Below, piece by piece: positions 19,101 to 28,063 of a DNA stretch of 64,000 bases. The notes beneath the pieces were generated by a model, which had not been told where the DNA came from, did not search any database, and saw only the letters and a program-made list of their open reading frames with translations. The first letter of the stretch is position 1, and every line of letters starts with the position of its first letter. The DNA is from Pseudidiomarina salinarum (lineage in GTDB: Bacteria; Pseudomonadota; Gammaproteobacteria; Enterobacterales; Alteromonadaceae). The stretch lies in assembly GCF_000753715.1 (NCBI RefSeq), contig NZ_JPER01000008.1, positions 1-64,000 on the forward strand, in the 5' to 3' direction. Both the position numbers and the translations under genes were made by a program.

Positions 19101-19358
19101 GGTGGCATGACGCCGCTGGAAGCACTGGCAACGTCAACCATTAACCCAGCCCGTGAATTTGGTATGGATAAGCACATTGGCTCACTGAAAGCCGGTAAAT
19201 TAGCCGATATTATCGTGATTGACGGTGACCCGCTGGCGGATATCCGGGTTACTGATCGCGTTACCCATACCATGGTCAATGGTCGTCTGTTTGACGCGAC
19301 GACAATGGATCAACTGGTGCCGGTAGCCAAACCACGTAAGCCGTTTTTCTGGGAATAA
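16188..19358 (+). CDS. Secreted TolB-like propeller plus amidohydrolase
   Basis: A 1056-aa protein starting with a clear signal peptide (MKKLTVLALSVGVALAAPTFAQ). Residues ~30-640 contain many PD40/WD40-like propeller units, with recurring SPDGKYIAY and SPDSEFLV. The C-terminal ~400 residues are an amidohydrolase: VMPGLFDGHAHG (metal-binding HxH near 710), HTTIEHS, GAHGQREG and the closing GSLKAGKLADIIVIDGDP. This fusion is a recognised family in marine gammaproteobacteria, probably hydrolysing a peptide-like or amide substrate in the periplasm; substrate is unknown. It follows the S10 peptidase in an apparent operon ending at a strong terminator. Confidence 0.9.
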   Translation: MKKLTVLALSVGVALAAPTFAQDKSEWDVSAPQGEFKDIQINTNEGTWMNVDMSPDGKYVVFDMLGDIYRIPAKGGDAELLIGGIAWHMQPVYSPDGKYIAYTSDADGGDNIWIMDADGSNPRAVTNETFRLLNSPAWSPDSEFLVARKHFTARRSLGAGEVWMYHRSGGSGVMLTERPNDQKDLGEPAFSPDGRYIYFSQDDTPGKTFHYSKDSLEGIYEIKRFDRETGEIDVILAGAGGAIRPTPSPDGKYLAYVKREDFNSVLYLYDLESGEKRRLYTQLDRDMQETWAIHGVYPTMDWTPDSKNLVFWADGKIMQLDIADRNAKVIPFSVSTTKKVQQALRFEQNLDQDRFKVKMLRMVQVAPDGSEVVYEALGKLYVRSLPDGTPKRLTEREGAWELYPTYSRDGSKLVYATWDDEAQGSLVVRDLKSGKERIINTGTGKFIEPVFSPDGNSLVYRKIRGGYITPDTYGLEPGIYHVGLQSGAKPSLISERGYQPQFGARSDRVYLMDSGAAQELFSVDTTTREQRTLYTSEHATEFRVAPDGSHLAFAERFKVFVTPFVERGSPIKISPTDKQFPVQQLSARAGENISWTADGSALYWSLGPELYHSSVAGMFDIKADDAAFEQVSDGLDISFEADANIHDQTVAFVGGQVITMEGEEVIEQGTVIVRGNKIIEVGAKADVTVPAGAVVIDTTGKTVMPGLFDGHAHGPQGDNEIIPEQNWKTYATLSFGVTSIHDPSNDTTEIFAASELQKAGLINAPRTFSTGTILYGANGPGYTSHVDSLDDAKFHLERLKKVGAFSVKSYNQPRRNQRQQVVQAGRELEMMVVPEGGSLLQHNLSMIADGHTTIEHSLPVAKIYDDIEQFWGQTEVAYTPTLGVAYGGIWGENYWYAETDVWKHPKLSKFVPQDALVASVRREKAPHDHYNHFNNADVAKKLTDEGVTVVAGAHGQREGLAQHWEIWMMAQGGMTPLEALATSTINPAREFGMDKHIGSLKAGKLADIIVIDGDPLADIRVTDRVTHTMVNGRLFDATTMDQLVPVAKPRKPFFWE

Positions 19359-19375
19359 AAGCCCTGCCGAAGTAT

Positions 19376-19413
19376 AATCCCGCTATATTCGTATAGCGGG
19401 ATTTATTTTTTCT
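19376..19413 (+). terminator. Rho-independent terminator with UUCG loop
   Basis: A perfect 12-bp stem (AATCCCGCTATA with its complement) closes on a TTCG tetraloop and is followed by TATTTTTTCT. It lies between the amidohydrolase stop and the LysR ATG at 19414 and touches that start codon. TATAAT at 19373-19378 overlaps the stem base and could be the -10 of the LysR gene. Confidence 0.9.
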
Positions 19414-20355
19414 ATGAATAATGTAAAAGATATCGACCTGAACCTTCTGGTTTATCTTGATGTGCTGTTGCGCGAACGCAACGTAACAAAAGCCGCCGCC
19501 CAGCTCAATATTACCCAACCCGCTATGAGCAATGGCCTGAAACGCCTGCGCACACTGCTGAATGACCCTATTTTGGTGCGCACCAGCGAAGGCATGCTGC
19601 CAACGGCGACCGCCCTGCGAATGCAGGAACCGGTACGACAAATCCTGTATTCAGTAGAAGAAATGGTTCAGCCCGCCCGCGAATTCGATCCCGCAACCAG
19701 TGACCGGGTATTCCGCATTATGGCTTCAGACTATGCCGCCTCGACTTTAATGCCGCAATTACTGGCCTCGTTAAAACAGCAAGCGCCAGCCGTGACACTG
19801 GACATCATGACACCCAGTGATATCAGCTTTCATGATGTTGAGAACGGCAAAGTAGATTTGGCGATTAACCGCTTTGAAAAATTGCCGCAGTCGTTTCATC
19901 AGAAAGAACTCTGGAAGGATGATTTCTCGTGTCTGATGCGCAGCGACCACCCACTGCTACACGATTACAGCCTGGAAAATTACCTGAAGGCCGAACATGT
20001 CTGGGTTAGTAAAACTGGCTTCGGGGTAGGGGTGGGCATGGACCCTCACGATGTGCAGAAGCTTGGCTGGGTTGATGGTGCTTTAGCAAAGCTTGGGCAC
20101 AAGCGTGAAATACGGGTTTTCACCCGTAACTATCACGTTGCTATGCATCTTGCGCGGCAGGGCCTGATCGCCACAGTGCCAAGCCGTGCTGCGCGGTTAT
20201 ATGCTGATGACCCTGAGTTCGTGGTGAAGCCGCCGCCCTTTGCGATCCCAGCCCTTGATCTGGCGATGATCTGGACGCCGCTGCTGCACCACGATACCGG
20301 GCATCGCTGGTTCCGTCAGTTGATAACGGACACAGCGACGCGGCCGGTAAGTTAA
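19414..20355 (+). CDS. LysR family transcriptional regulator
   Basis: A 313-aa LysR regulator: the N-terminal helix-turn-helix includes NVTKAAAQLNITQPAMSNGLKRLR (about residues 25-48), followed by the effector-binding domain. The DLNLLVYLDVLLRERNVT start resembles the NodD/LeuO-like branch. ATG 19414 directly follows the upstream terminator with no recognisable ribosome site. It may regulate the preceding peptidase operon or the convergent ABC exporter operon, whose last gene overlaps its stop by 4 bp; neither is proved. Confidence 0.92.
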   Translation: MNNVKDIDLNLLVYLDVLLRERNVTKAAAQLNITQPAMSNGLKRLRTLLNDPILVRTSEGMLPTATALRMQEPVRQILYSVEEMVQPAREFDPATSDRVFRIMASDYAASTLMPQLLASLKQQAPAVTLDIMTPSDISFHDVENGKVDLAINRFEKLPQSFHQKELWKDDFSCLMRSDHPLLHDYSLENYLKAEHVWVSKTGFGVGVGMDPHDVQKLGWVDGALAKLGHKREIRVFTRNYHVAMHLARQGLIATVPSRAARLYADDPEFVVKPPPFAIPALDLAMIWTPLLHHDTGHRWFRQLITDTATRPVS

Positions 20356-21569
20356 GTGGTTCTGGTAGCCAGCGCCGGCGAAATACCCGCTGCGCGCCGG
20401 GCCGGGCCGAATACTGCCAGTTGCCCCAGCAGCCAGAGGATAACCATGGCGATGGGCAAATAGTGCCAGCCAATACGCGGCAGGTTAAAGGCATCAACCA
20501 GCCAGATATTCAGGGCGATACTTGACCCCAGCCCCAGCAGCAAGCCAAAGCTGGTCACCATGAAATTCTCGATCATAAAGTAGCCCATGATGTCACCACG
20601 ACTAGCGCCAAGCGCCCGGCGCGTGCCGATTTGCTTGCGGCGGCGGTTGACGTTAAAGGTCACCATACCAACAATACCAAGTGCGGTAATAATCGTTAAC
20701 AACACCACGGTAATCCAGAGAACGGTCTGCAACGCCTGGTGCCCACGGTAACTGTCTTCGCGGGTCTCAGTCATAGTGCGCACATTACGGACCAGCCGGC
20801 CTGCATCCTGCCTGAGCAGAAGCTCTTCAGCTTCTTTCATGATCCGGTCGCGCTGGCCTGGCTCGGTGCGGATGAAGTAGCGGGATGATCCGAACAAGGT
20901 GCGCTGCGGAACCAGCATCACGCGTTCCACACCACTCCAGCCATTCCATGGTGCCTGCAACTGATCAATGATGCCGATAATTGTCAGCGGTTCATCACCG
21001 CTGATATAGCCGGTTTTACCTACAGTTTGTGCCGGCTCGAGGTCAGGGAAAAGTTCCTTAGCGGTAGCAGCGGTAATAATTGCATTTTGTGGCCATTCGA
21101 CTGCATTCGCCTCGCGATAAGAAATTTCCGAGGTCGAGAAGTTGTTACCCGCGATCAGTTCAACGTCCAGCGCCTCGATGCCGTTTTCATCAACAAAGTA
21201 GATGGCCACACCGGTATTGAGGCCGTCCTGCCCGGGTGCAGTGCGCAAGCCCATGGACCAGCCGCCACCGCTCAATGGTATCGCGTTGATCTGAGTCGCG
21301 TTAATAACGCCCGGTAGCTGACGGAGTAGGCGAAGATCCTGTTCAATAACAAGCTGCTCATTGAAGTCATCCCGATAGCCGCTGCTGGTCAGATAGAATT
21401 GATTGGCTTCGTCCAGTCCGGATGGGCGCGCCATCAGCGAGCTGCGGTTTTCAATCATATGGATGGCGTTGACGATAATCGTCATCGTCAGCGCAATCTG
21501 CAAGGCGAGCAGGAAGGCGCCAACCTTATTACGCAGTAACGCCCGGAAAATAGGTCCGATTTGGTTCAT
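20352..21569 (-). CDS. MacB-like ABC permease (FtsX domain), second subunit
   Basis: A 405-aa membrane protein with an N-terminal transmembrane helix, a ~230-residue periplasmic MacB-PCD-like domain, and three C-terminal helices with the FtsX motif RRKQIGTRRALGASRGDI. It is last in a four-gene minus-strand operon with a second permease, an ATPase and a HlyD-type adaptor. The pair of permeases would form a heterodimer acting as a mechanotransmission exporter of lipoproteins, peptides or drugs; substrate is unknown. Confidence 0.9.
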   Translation of the reverse strand: MNQIGPIFRALLRNKVGAFLLALQIALTMTIIVNAIHMIENRSSLMARPSGLDEANQFYLTSSGYRDDFNEQLVIEQDLRLLRQLPGVINATQINAIPLSGGGWSMGLRTAPGQDGLNTGVAIYFVDENGIEALDVELIAGNNFSTSEISYREANAVEWPQNAIITAATAKELFPDLEPAQTVGKTGYISGDEPLTIIGIIDQLQAPWNGWSGVERVMLVPQRTLFGSSRYFIRTEPGQRDRIMKEAEELLLRQDAGRLVRNVRTMTETREDSYRGHQALQTVLWITVVLLTIITALGIVGMVTFNVNRRRKQIGTRRALGASRGDIMGYFMIENFMVTSFGLLLGLGSSIALNIWLVDAFNLPRIGWHYLPIAMVILWLLGQLAVFGPARRAAGISPALATRTT

Positions 21570-21591
21570 TGTTATATCCTCTTCGTGAGCG

Positions 21592-22905
21592 TTATTGAGT
21601 TTTTAGCTGGCCGGCGGGCGGCACACTGCAGGCGCGCCAGGTCGGATACAGGCCGGCCAGGATAGTACTGATTACCGCCAGACCAATTGCCAGCGCGATC
21701 ATGTTCGGATCCAGGCTGGTCAGGCCGTTAATCTGGTCGCCGTACAGTCCGTTAATGCCTTTCAGGCCAAGCCATGCCAGGATAAGGCCAAGCAAGCCGC
21801 CCGCTGCGCCTATCAGCCCCGCCTCAATCAAATGCTGGGCAAATAAGGTGCGCCGGCTGGCACCGACCGCGCGGCGCAGAGCAATCTCGCCGGTACGTCC
21901 GATAAACTTAGCCAGCAGCAGTGCGACCGTGTTCAGCAGGCAGACGATCAGGAACATCAGTGCCATATACATCATCATTCGCGCGTCTTCCGCCACCACT
22001 TCCTGGTTCTCCATCCAGTCCATGACGTTGCTCAGGCGGTTATTCGTTTCGCGCGGAAAGCGGCCAAGTTTCTTTTGCTCGGCAACGTAGTTGTCGAGAA
22101 ATGCCAGATACTCATATTGGTCATCGGGATCTTCAAATTCCACCCAGAATTGCGAGTTCACACACTCAGACTGCAGGAATGCCTGAAAGGTATCCTCAGA
22201 TACGGGCTGCCAGCAGTTATTGTTACCTGTGCTTGGCAGTTCGAGGCTTTCTTTAAGCGAGTAGGGAACGTACAAATCTTCCGGCAAATTAAACGCCCCA
22301 GTACTGAGGTCAAAGAATTTTGGCCGGGGATGCCAGTCATCAAGTACGCCCACCACCTGGTACGAGCGTCCTTCCATGACGAGGTTTTCACCAACCGAAT
22401 TTACCCCTCCGAACACTTCGTCATTGGTCGCTTTGCTCAGTACCACCACCAGTCTGCGATCCAGATCATCATTGGCGGTCCAGCCGCTGCCGTACAGGAA
22501 GGGCACATCGAACATCGGAAAGAAGTCGGCATAGGCCATTCTTACACGCGTTACAAAAGGCTTCTGCTCTGGTCGGTTCGGCTCAACAATTAGCGTGGAC
22601 TGGCCCATGGCGGACTGCCGGAAAGCTTTGCCGGCGGCCATCAAGTTTGTGGCCTCGAGCCAGGTTACCTGATCGGGCGGCTCATTAGGTTCCTGATAGG
22701 GGCTGTTGGGATCCCAGTTATCCAGCTGCACATAGAACAGGCGGTCACTCTTGTGTGGAATCGGATCCGCCGACATCAGGTAATTGACGGTAATGGTGGT
22801 CATAGCGGCGCCAATACCCAGGCCGATGGCGGTAATCATCAGGCTGGTCAGCAGGATGTTTTTGCGCAGGCTCAGCATGGCTAAGCGGAGATAGTAAATA
22901 AACAT
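21592..22905 (-). CDS. MacB-like ABC permease (FtsX domain), first subunit
   Basis: 437 aa with an N-terminal helix (LLTSLMITAIGLGIGAAMTT), a large periplasmic domain and C-terminal helices containing GRTGEIALRRAVGASRRTLF. It is paralogous in layout to the permease 22 bp downstream, implying a heterodimer, and lies 19 bp after the ATPase gene. Two Cys in the periplasmic loop (NNCWQP and SECVN) could form a disulfide. Confidence 0.9.
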   Translation of the reverse strand: MFIYYLRLAMLSLRKNILLTSLMITAIGLGIGAAMTTITVNYLMSADPIPHKSDRLFYVQLDNWDPNSPYQEPNEPPDQVTWLEATNLMAAGKAFRQSAMGQSTLIVEPNRPEQKPFVTRVRMAYADFFPMFDVPFLYGSGWTANDDLDRRLVVVLSKATNDEVFGGVNSVGENLVMEGRSYQVVGVLDDWHPRPKFFDLSTGAFNLPEDLYVPYSLKESLELPSTGNNNCWQPVSEDTFQAFLQSECVNSQFWVEFEDPDDQYEYLAFLDNYVAEQKKLGRFPRETNNRLSNVMDWMENQEVVAEDARMMMYMALMFLIVCLLNTVALLLAKFIGRTGEIALRRAVGASRRTLFAQHLIEAGLIGAAGGLLGLILAWLGLKGINGLYGDQINGLTSLDPNMIALAIGLAVISTILAGLYPTWRACSVPPAGQLKTQ

Positions 22906-22924
22906 GGTTATATGCTCCCGGTGC

Positions 22925-23641
22925 TTAGCCTACTTGCGCGGTTTTGTGTAACAGTTCGCTGGCATCAGCATTACTGGTCACTTCAGATACCCGGCCGTCA
23001 CGTACAAAGATATTGCGCTGGGCGCGCTGGGCCAGCAGCGGGTCATGGGTAACCATCACCACTGTGGTGCCCTCTTTGTTTATCTGTTCAAGCAGATCCA
23101 TGACACTGTTGGCCATCTGGGTGTCGAGGTTACCGGTTGGTTCATCGGCCAGCAGGAACCGTGGCTGACCAGCCAGCGCGCGAGCGATCGCTACCCGTTG
23201 TTGTTGCCCACCGGAGAGCTGCGAAGGTAAATGCCGCATGCGGCTGGCCAGGCCAACCACCTCCAGGGCTTCTTCGATGCGGCGCTTACGTTCGGCCGCG
23301 TTGAAGCGGCGATAACGCAGGGGCACATCAACGTTATCGAACAGATTGAGATCAGGTAGCAGGTTGAAGCTTTGAAAGATAAAACCGATTTTTTCATTGC
23401 GCAGTCTGGCCAGCTGGCTGTCAGACAGTCCTTTAACGCTTTGTCCGTCCAGCAGATAATCGCCGTCGTCGAAGGTTTCCAGCAGACCGGCCACATTAAG
23501 GAAAGTGGTTTTCCCCGAGCCCGATGGACCAGTGACAGCAACGAAGTCGCCTTCTTCAACATGCAGGGTAAAGTCACGCAACGCATGGGTTTCAACAACA
23601 TCGGTGCGGAAAACTTTGCTGATATTATTCATTTTTAGCAT
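22925..23641 (-). CDS. LolD/MacB-type ABC transporter ATPase
   Basis: 238 aa with Walker A GPSGSGKTT, Q-loop FIFQSFNLLPDL, signature LSGGQQQR, Walker B FLLADEPTGNLD and switch His in VTHDP, so all catalytic motifs are present. It energises the two FtsX permeases downstream at the inner face of the membrane. It starts 17 bp after the adaptor gene. An internal ATG (MNNISKVF) is an alternative start. Confidence 0.95.
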   Translation of the reverse strand: MLKMNNISKVFRTDVVETHALRDFTLHVEEGDFVAVTGPSGSGKTTFLNVAGLLETFDDGDYLLDGQSVKGLSDSQLARLRNEKIGFIFQSFNLLPDLNLFDNVDVPLRYRRFNAAERKRRIEEALEVVGLASRMRHLPSQLSGGQQQRVAIARALAGQPRFLLADEPTGNLDTQMANSVMDLLEQINKEGTTVVMVTHDPLLAQRAQRNIFVRDGRVSEVTSNADASELLHKTAQVG

Positions 23642-23658
23642 AGTACTGTGCCTTTTTT

Positions 23659-24930
23659 TTAGTTAGTTATACGCACCGTCTCGGCATTGCCGAAAGGCTC
23701 GATATTAGAAACAATAATTTGATCGCCGGCGGTGAGGCCGCTGAGAATTTCAACGGAGCTTAGACTGGTCACGCCGGTTTCAATGGTGGTTCGTGTAGCA
23801 ATACCGTCACGCACTACATAGGCGATACGACCGCCACCGCTTTCCAGGAACTGGCCGCGATTGACGGACAGGACATTATTTTTTTGATCGAGAATGACCC
23901 GGGTCGTCAACCGCTGATTCTGCCGCAGTGCCGGGGGCATGCCATCGGTGAAGCGCACGTTACCCACCACCTGATTGTCGCGAATCTCCGGTGAAATCGA
24001 GATCAGCTGCGCCGCATAGGTCTGGCCGGAATAATTGATTTCTGCAGCCATACCGATAGCGAGGTCATCGGCATAAGTTTCCGGGATGGCAATTTCTACT
24101 TCGAAGGCGCTCAGATCGACCACACTCAGGACGGCCTGGTTACGTGCCACCTGGTTCTTTTGGTCAAGCTCCCGGTTACCAACCAGTCCGTTGACAGGTG
24201 ACAGGATATTCAGCGCATCAACCTGCCGCTGCAAGTCTGCAACCAGGGCCTGCTGCCGATTGACCTCTAGTTCACGGGTTTGCAGTTCAAACACCTGGGT
24301 ATCCGCCTCAAGCTCAGCATCGGCTACGGCGTGGTCATAGATGAGGCGCGCGGTTTCGAGGTCGTCCTGGGCTTTTTCATAATCAATCTGGCTAACTGCC
24401 TGAGCGGCCCAGGCATCATCAGCGCGGCGTTTTTCGCGCTCGGCGGCAACGTAGGTTACTTTGGCCATGTCGATGTCACGTTGCGTCTCAAGCTTCGCCT
24501 TACGGGTCTGAATGTGCTGGCGCTCAAGCGCTACCGCCGCACTATCGAGTGAAGCTTGTTCCTGTTCCAGCCGGCTCTGTAGCTCAGGGCTGTCGATACT
24601 GACCAGCAGCTGACCGAGTGTAACCTCATCGCCGGCATCGACGTGATAGGTGACGGTACCTTCAGCCGGACTGTATAACGTCGGGCTGATTGCTGCGATG
24701 ACGCGGCCCTGAATCGATAGATCACGCACCAGATCGCCTTGCACCACAGTGGCGATGCGCAGTCGATCCTGAGGTACGGATACTTCGGCTTTCGCCCAGC
24801 GGTTAACGATTGGCAGCGTCACAGCGATAAGGACGACCAGCACGCTGGCACTTACAATTAATTTCCAATAGCTACGACGCGGTGCTTCACGCACCACGTC
24901 CTGACCACTGGTGTCAGCAATTTTAGTCAC
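23659..24930 (-). CDS. HlyD/MacA-type periplasmic adaptor
   Basis: 423 aa: cytoplasmic N-terminus, one membrane anchor (about 23-43), a biotinyl-lipoyl-like half motif (EGTVTYHVDAGDEVTLGQLL), a long alpha-helical hairpin (~105-225) rich in Ala/Glu/Gln, the second lipoyl half (ILSPVNGLVG) and beta-barrel. It is the first gene of the exporter operon and would link the permeases to an outer-membrane TolC-like channel, which is not encoded nearby. The start is GTG with a weak ribosome site. Confidence 0.9.
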   Translation of the reverse strand: MTKIADTSGQDVVREAPRRSYWKLIVSASVLVVLIAVTLPIVNRWAKAEVSVPQDRLRIATVVQGDLVRDLSIQGRVIAAISPTLYSPAEGTVTYHVDAGDEVTLGQLLVSIDSPELQSRLEQEQASLDSAAVALERQHIQTRKAKLETQRDIDMAKVTYVAAEREKRRADDAWAAQAVSQIDYEKAQDDLETARLIYDHAVADAELEADTQVFELQTRELEVNRQQALVADLQRQVDALNILSPVNGLVGNRELDQKNQVARNQAVLSVVDLSAFEVEIAIPETYADDLAIGMAAEINYSGQTYAAQLISISPEIRDNQVVGNVRFTDGMPPALRQNQRLTTRVILDQKNNVLSVNRGQFLESGGGRIAYVVRDGIATRTTIETGVTSLSSVEILSGLTAGDQIIVSNIEPFGNAETVRITN

Positions 24931-25053
24931 GGTTTAGGATCTCGCTATTTATTGAAGTTGTTGTGCTGGTTATAGTCGCGCGAGAACGCTGAAAGGTTTA
25001 CTGAGGAATTGTAAGAAATAGCCGGAGACTTGTAAGGGAATGTATTGGAATGT

Positions 25054-25081
25054 GGATAGCCGTTACAATTAACGGCTATCC
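25054..25081 (-). terminator. Hairpin downstream of nhaD
   Basis: A perfect 11-bp stem GGATAGCCGTT/AACGGCTATCC with a 6-nt loop lies 15 bp beyond the nhaD stop. It lacks a clear U tract on the minus strand, so it may be a weak terminator or a 3'-end stabiliser. Confidence 0.5.
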
Positions 25082-25095
25082 TCAGCTAAACCGGG

Positions 25096-26532
25096 TTAAC
25101 CGAATACCAGGAATAACTCATCGTTCAGCCACAAATGAGAGAGTACCGCTGCCACGTAACCAAGAAAAATGACTGGCGTCCACTTCAGGTGGCTGGCAAA
25201 GGTGTAGGAGCCGCGAGCCTGACCCATTAAGGCAACCCCGGCCGCCGAACCGATTGATAGCAGGCTACCACCGGTGCCGGCCGTAAGCGTAATCAACAGC
25301 CACTGGCCATGGGACATTTCCGGTTGCATCGACAGCACCGCAAACATAACAGGAATGTTATCGATAACCGCCGACATCAGACCCAATGCAATATTGGCGT
25401 ACGTAGGGCTCCAGTCGGTATAAAGCGTCTCTGACAGTAACGACAGGTAACCCATAAAACCGAGGCCACCAACGCAGATAACGATACCGTAAAAAAATAA
25501 CAGGGTATCCCACTCCGCGCGCTGCACCCGGTTGAACACATCGAAGGGGACTACGCTACCTAGCCGTTTTAGTCGCTCCATGTCGCCGGCTCGCTCGGCC
25601 ATCGCCCGCTTACGGGCCAGTGAGCCGGGCAGGGTCATGCGCAGGTAGTAACCAAAGAACTGCAGATACCCCAAGCCCATCATCATGCCCAGAACCGGGG
25701 GTAAATGCAGGAAGGTATGACAGGCAACGGCAGTGGCAATGGTCGCCAGAAATAAAAAGGTAATCCGCAAGGCACCCCGTTTGAGTTCAACCTGCTCATA
25801 CACGGCGCTGGGTTTCCGGTTCTCGATAAACAGGCTCATAATAACGGCCGGTACCAGATAATTCAGCAAGGAAGGTACGAACAGCACCAGGAACTCCTGG
25901 AACTCCACGATGCCGGCCTGCCACACCATCAGGGTGGTGATATCACCGAAGGGGCTGAAGGCACCGCCTGCGTTAGCCGCGATCACAATACCTACGCAGG
26001 AGAGGCTGATAAACTTTTTGTCACCATCCGCTACTTTCATCACCACAGCGCACATCAGCAGCGCGGTCGTCAGGTTATCCGCGATAGGCGAAATAACAAA
26101 GGCAAGGCCGCCGGACAGCCAGAACAGCTGGCGATAACTGAAGCCCTTGCGCACCATCCACGAGCGTAGCGCGTCAAATAGCCGGCGTTCTTCCAGGGCG
26201 TTGATGTAGGTCATGGCCACCAGCAGGAATAGCATGAGTTCAGCGAACTCCAGCAGATTGTGCCGGAAAGCATCTTCGGCAAGCGTCGGCAGGCCCTGGT
26301 CGATATAGACCCAGCCAATCATCATCCAGATCAGGCCGGCAGCCACCAGTACCGGCTTGGACTTGCGCATATGGATCTTTTCTTCGGCCATCACCAGCAT
26401 GTAGGCGATGGTAAAGATAATAATGGCGACAATACCGACAGTAGCAGTTGTTAAATCAAGCGGACCGGCAGCGGCAGACGCGGCCGGAGAGAAGAGCATT
26501 AAACCAGGCAGAACCAGCAGCAGCTTCCACAT
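25096..26532 (-). CDS. nhaD: Na+/H+ antiporter NhaD
   Basis: 478 aa with a leader-like first segment (MWKLLLVLPGLMLFSPAASA) and about 12 membrane helices in the arsenite-permease/NhaD fold; conserved strings include ADNLTTALLM, NAGGAFSPFGDITTLMVW and VIDNIPVMFA. It exchanges sodium or lithium for protons at the inner membrane, fitting a marine or alkaline habitat. I moved the start to ATG 26532 because GGGGAA lies 9 nt upstream, against an upstream in-frame TTG at 26571 lacking one. It is separated from aceA by a strong terminator, so it has its own promoter in the ~40-80 bp gap. Confidence 0.92.
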   Translation of the reverse strand: MWKLLLVLPGLMLFSPAASAAAGPLDLTTATVGIVAIIIFTIAYMLVMAEEKIHMRKSKPVLVAAGLIWMMIGWVYIDQGLPTLAEDAFRHNLLEFAELMLFLLVAMTYINALEERRLFDALRSWMVRKGFSYRQLFWLSGGLAFVISPIADNLTTALLMCAVVMKVADGDKKFISLSCVGIVIAANAGGAFSPFGDITTLMVWQAGIVEFQEFLVLFVPSLLNYLVPAVIMSLFIENRKPSAVYEQVELKRGALRITFLFLATIATAVACHTFLHLPPVLGMMMGLGYLQFFGYYLRMTLPGSLARKRAMAERAGDMERLKRLGSVVPFDVFNRVQRAEWDTLLFFYGIVICVGGLGFMGYLSLLSETLYTDWSPTYANIALGLMSAVIDNIPVMFAVLSMQPEMSHGQWLLITLTAGTGGSLLSIGSAAGVALMGQARGSYTFASHLKWTPVIFLGYVAAVLSHLWLNDELFLVFG

Positions 26533-26610
26533 GCGCAGATATTCCCCGTTATTAGTAAAAGTTAACGACAAAGGTTGAGGAGTTGTTAAGAACGCGCGAA
26601 TACTAGCATG

Positions 26611-26648
26611 AAAAAGACCGTCAGGGATCCATCCCTGACGGTCTTTTT
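26611..26648 (-). terminator. Terminator of the aceBA operon
   Basis: AAAAAGACCGTCAGGGAT and its complement form a perfect stem with a very short loop; because the arms start with A5 and end with T5 it can work in both directions. It lies 33 bp after the aceA stop. Confidence 0.92.
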
Positions 26649-26680
26649 AGCAGTTTTGATGAGGTATCCCTACGGAGGTA

Positions 26681-28018
26681 TCAGGCCGTGGGCTTAAATT
26701 GTTGCTCTTCGGTTGAGCCGGTGAGTGCGGTAACCGATGACGCACCACCCTGAATGGCATTGGTGACATCGTCAAAATAGCCTGTGCCGACTTCCTGCTG
26801 ATGCGCCACGAAGGTATAGCCCCGCTCAGCGGCAGCAAACTCCTGCTGCTGCAATTTCACATAGGCTGACATGTCGTTACGGGCATAATCATGAGCCAGC
26901 TCAAACATGTGGTACCACATGTTATGCACACCAGCGAGGGTGATGAACTGGAACTTATATCCCATAGCTGCCAGTTCGGACTGGAATTTAGCGATGGTCG
27001 CGTCATCAAGATTGCGCTTCCAGTTAAACGAAGGTGAGCAGTTATAAGCCAGCAGTTTGCCGGGATATCTGGCATGAATCGCCTCGGCAAACTGCCGCGC
27101 TTCATCAAGATCGGGCTTCGCCGTTTCGCACCACAGCAGATCGGCATAGGGCGCGTAAGCCAGGCCGCGGGAGATTGCCTGCTCAATACCAGCAGTGACC
27201 CGATAGAAGCCTTCAGCGGTGCGCTCGCCGGTACAGAACGGCAAATCATTCGCATCGACATCTGAGGTTAATAAATCGGCAGCGTTGGCATCGGTGCGGG
27301 CCAGGATCAAGGTCGGTACGCCGGCAACATCGGCCGCCAGGCGCGCGGCAATGAGTTTCTGTACGGCTTCCTGGGTCGGCACCAGTACCTTTCCGCCCAT
27401 GTGGCCACATTTCTTCACCGACGCCAGTTGATCTTCAAAATGTACGCCGGCAGCGCCAGCCCGAATCATGCTATGCATGAGTTCATAGGCATTCAGTACG
27501 CCACCAAAACCAGCCTCCGCGTCGGCAATAATGGGCGCGAAATAGTCGATGTAGCCTTCCTGATCCGGAGTAAGGCCCTTTGACCACTGGATCTGATCGG
27601 CACGGGCAAAAGAACTGTTGATCCGTTGCACCACTGCAGGGACCGAATCGACCGGGTAAAGGGACTGATCGGGATACATACTCATGGCGCTGTTATTGTC
27701 TGCAGCGACCTGCCAGCCTGACAGATAAATAGCCTGCAGACCGGCTTTAACTTGCTGTACCGCCTGGCCACCGGTGAGCGCGCCAAGAGCGTTGACATAG
27801 TCTTTACCAAACTTGTTCCGTGCCTCGCCGTGCAGTAAGCGCCAGACTTTTTCAGCGCCGCGGCGGGCGTAGGTGGCTTCCGGTTGCAGGCTGCCTCGCA
27901 GTTTCACCACATCAAGCGCGGAATAGGTTCGTTCAACGCCAGCCCAGCGAGGGTTCTGCTGCCAGTCGTTCTGAAGCTTCTGTGCCGCTTCGGCCTGGGT
28001 AATCGATATAGTTGTCAT
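26681..28018 (-). CDS. aceA: Isocitrate lyase
   Basis: 445 aa; the catalytic loop KKCGHMGGK is at residues 202-210 (nucleophile C204), with further family strings DADTGFGG-like DAEAGFGG and [13 protein letters not shown]. It cleaves isocitrate to glyoxylate and succinate in the cytoplasm, the first step of the glyoxylate shunt for growth on acetate or fatty acids. It follows aceB by 45 bp in one transcription unit ending at the strong hairpin at 26611-26648. No kinase/phosphatase gene aceK is present here. Confidence 0.97.
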   Translation of the reverse strand: MTTISITQAEAAQKLQNDWQQNPRWAGVERTYSALDVVKLRGSLQPEATYARRGAEKVWRLLHGEARNKFGKDYVNALGALTGGQAVQQVKAGLQAIYLSGWQVAADNNSAMSMYPDQSLYPVDSVPAVVQRINSSFARADQIQWSKGLTPDQEGYIDYFAPIIADAEAGFGGVLNAYELMHSMIRAGAAGVHFEDQLASVKKCGHMGGKVLVPTQEAVQKLIAARLAADVAGVPTLILARTDANAADLLTSDVDANDLPFCTGERTAEGFYRVTAGIEQAISRGLAYAPYADLLWCETAKPDLDEARQFAEAIHARYPGKLLAYNCSPSFNWKRNLDDATIAKFQSELAAMGYKFQFITLAGVHNMWYHMFELAHDYARNDMSAYVKLQQQEFAAAERGYTFVAHQQEVGTGYFDDVTNAIQGGASSVTALTGSTEEQQFKPTA

Positions 28019-28063
28019 GGGTATGGTCCTGTTAGTTAGGTAGAGCTACATTCGGTATGGCTA

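Noticed and set aside
26611..26648. Attenuator or regulatory RNA for nhaD
   Set aside because: It is a symmetric hairpin with U tracts on both sides, well explained as the aceBA terminator.
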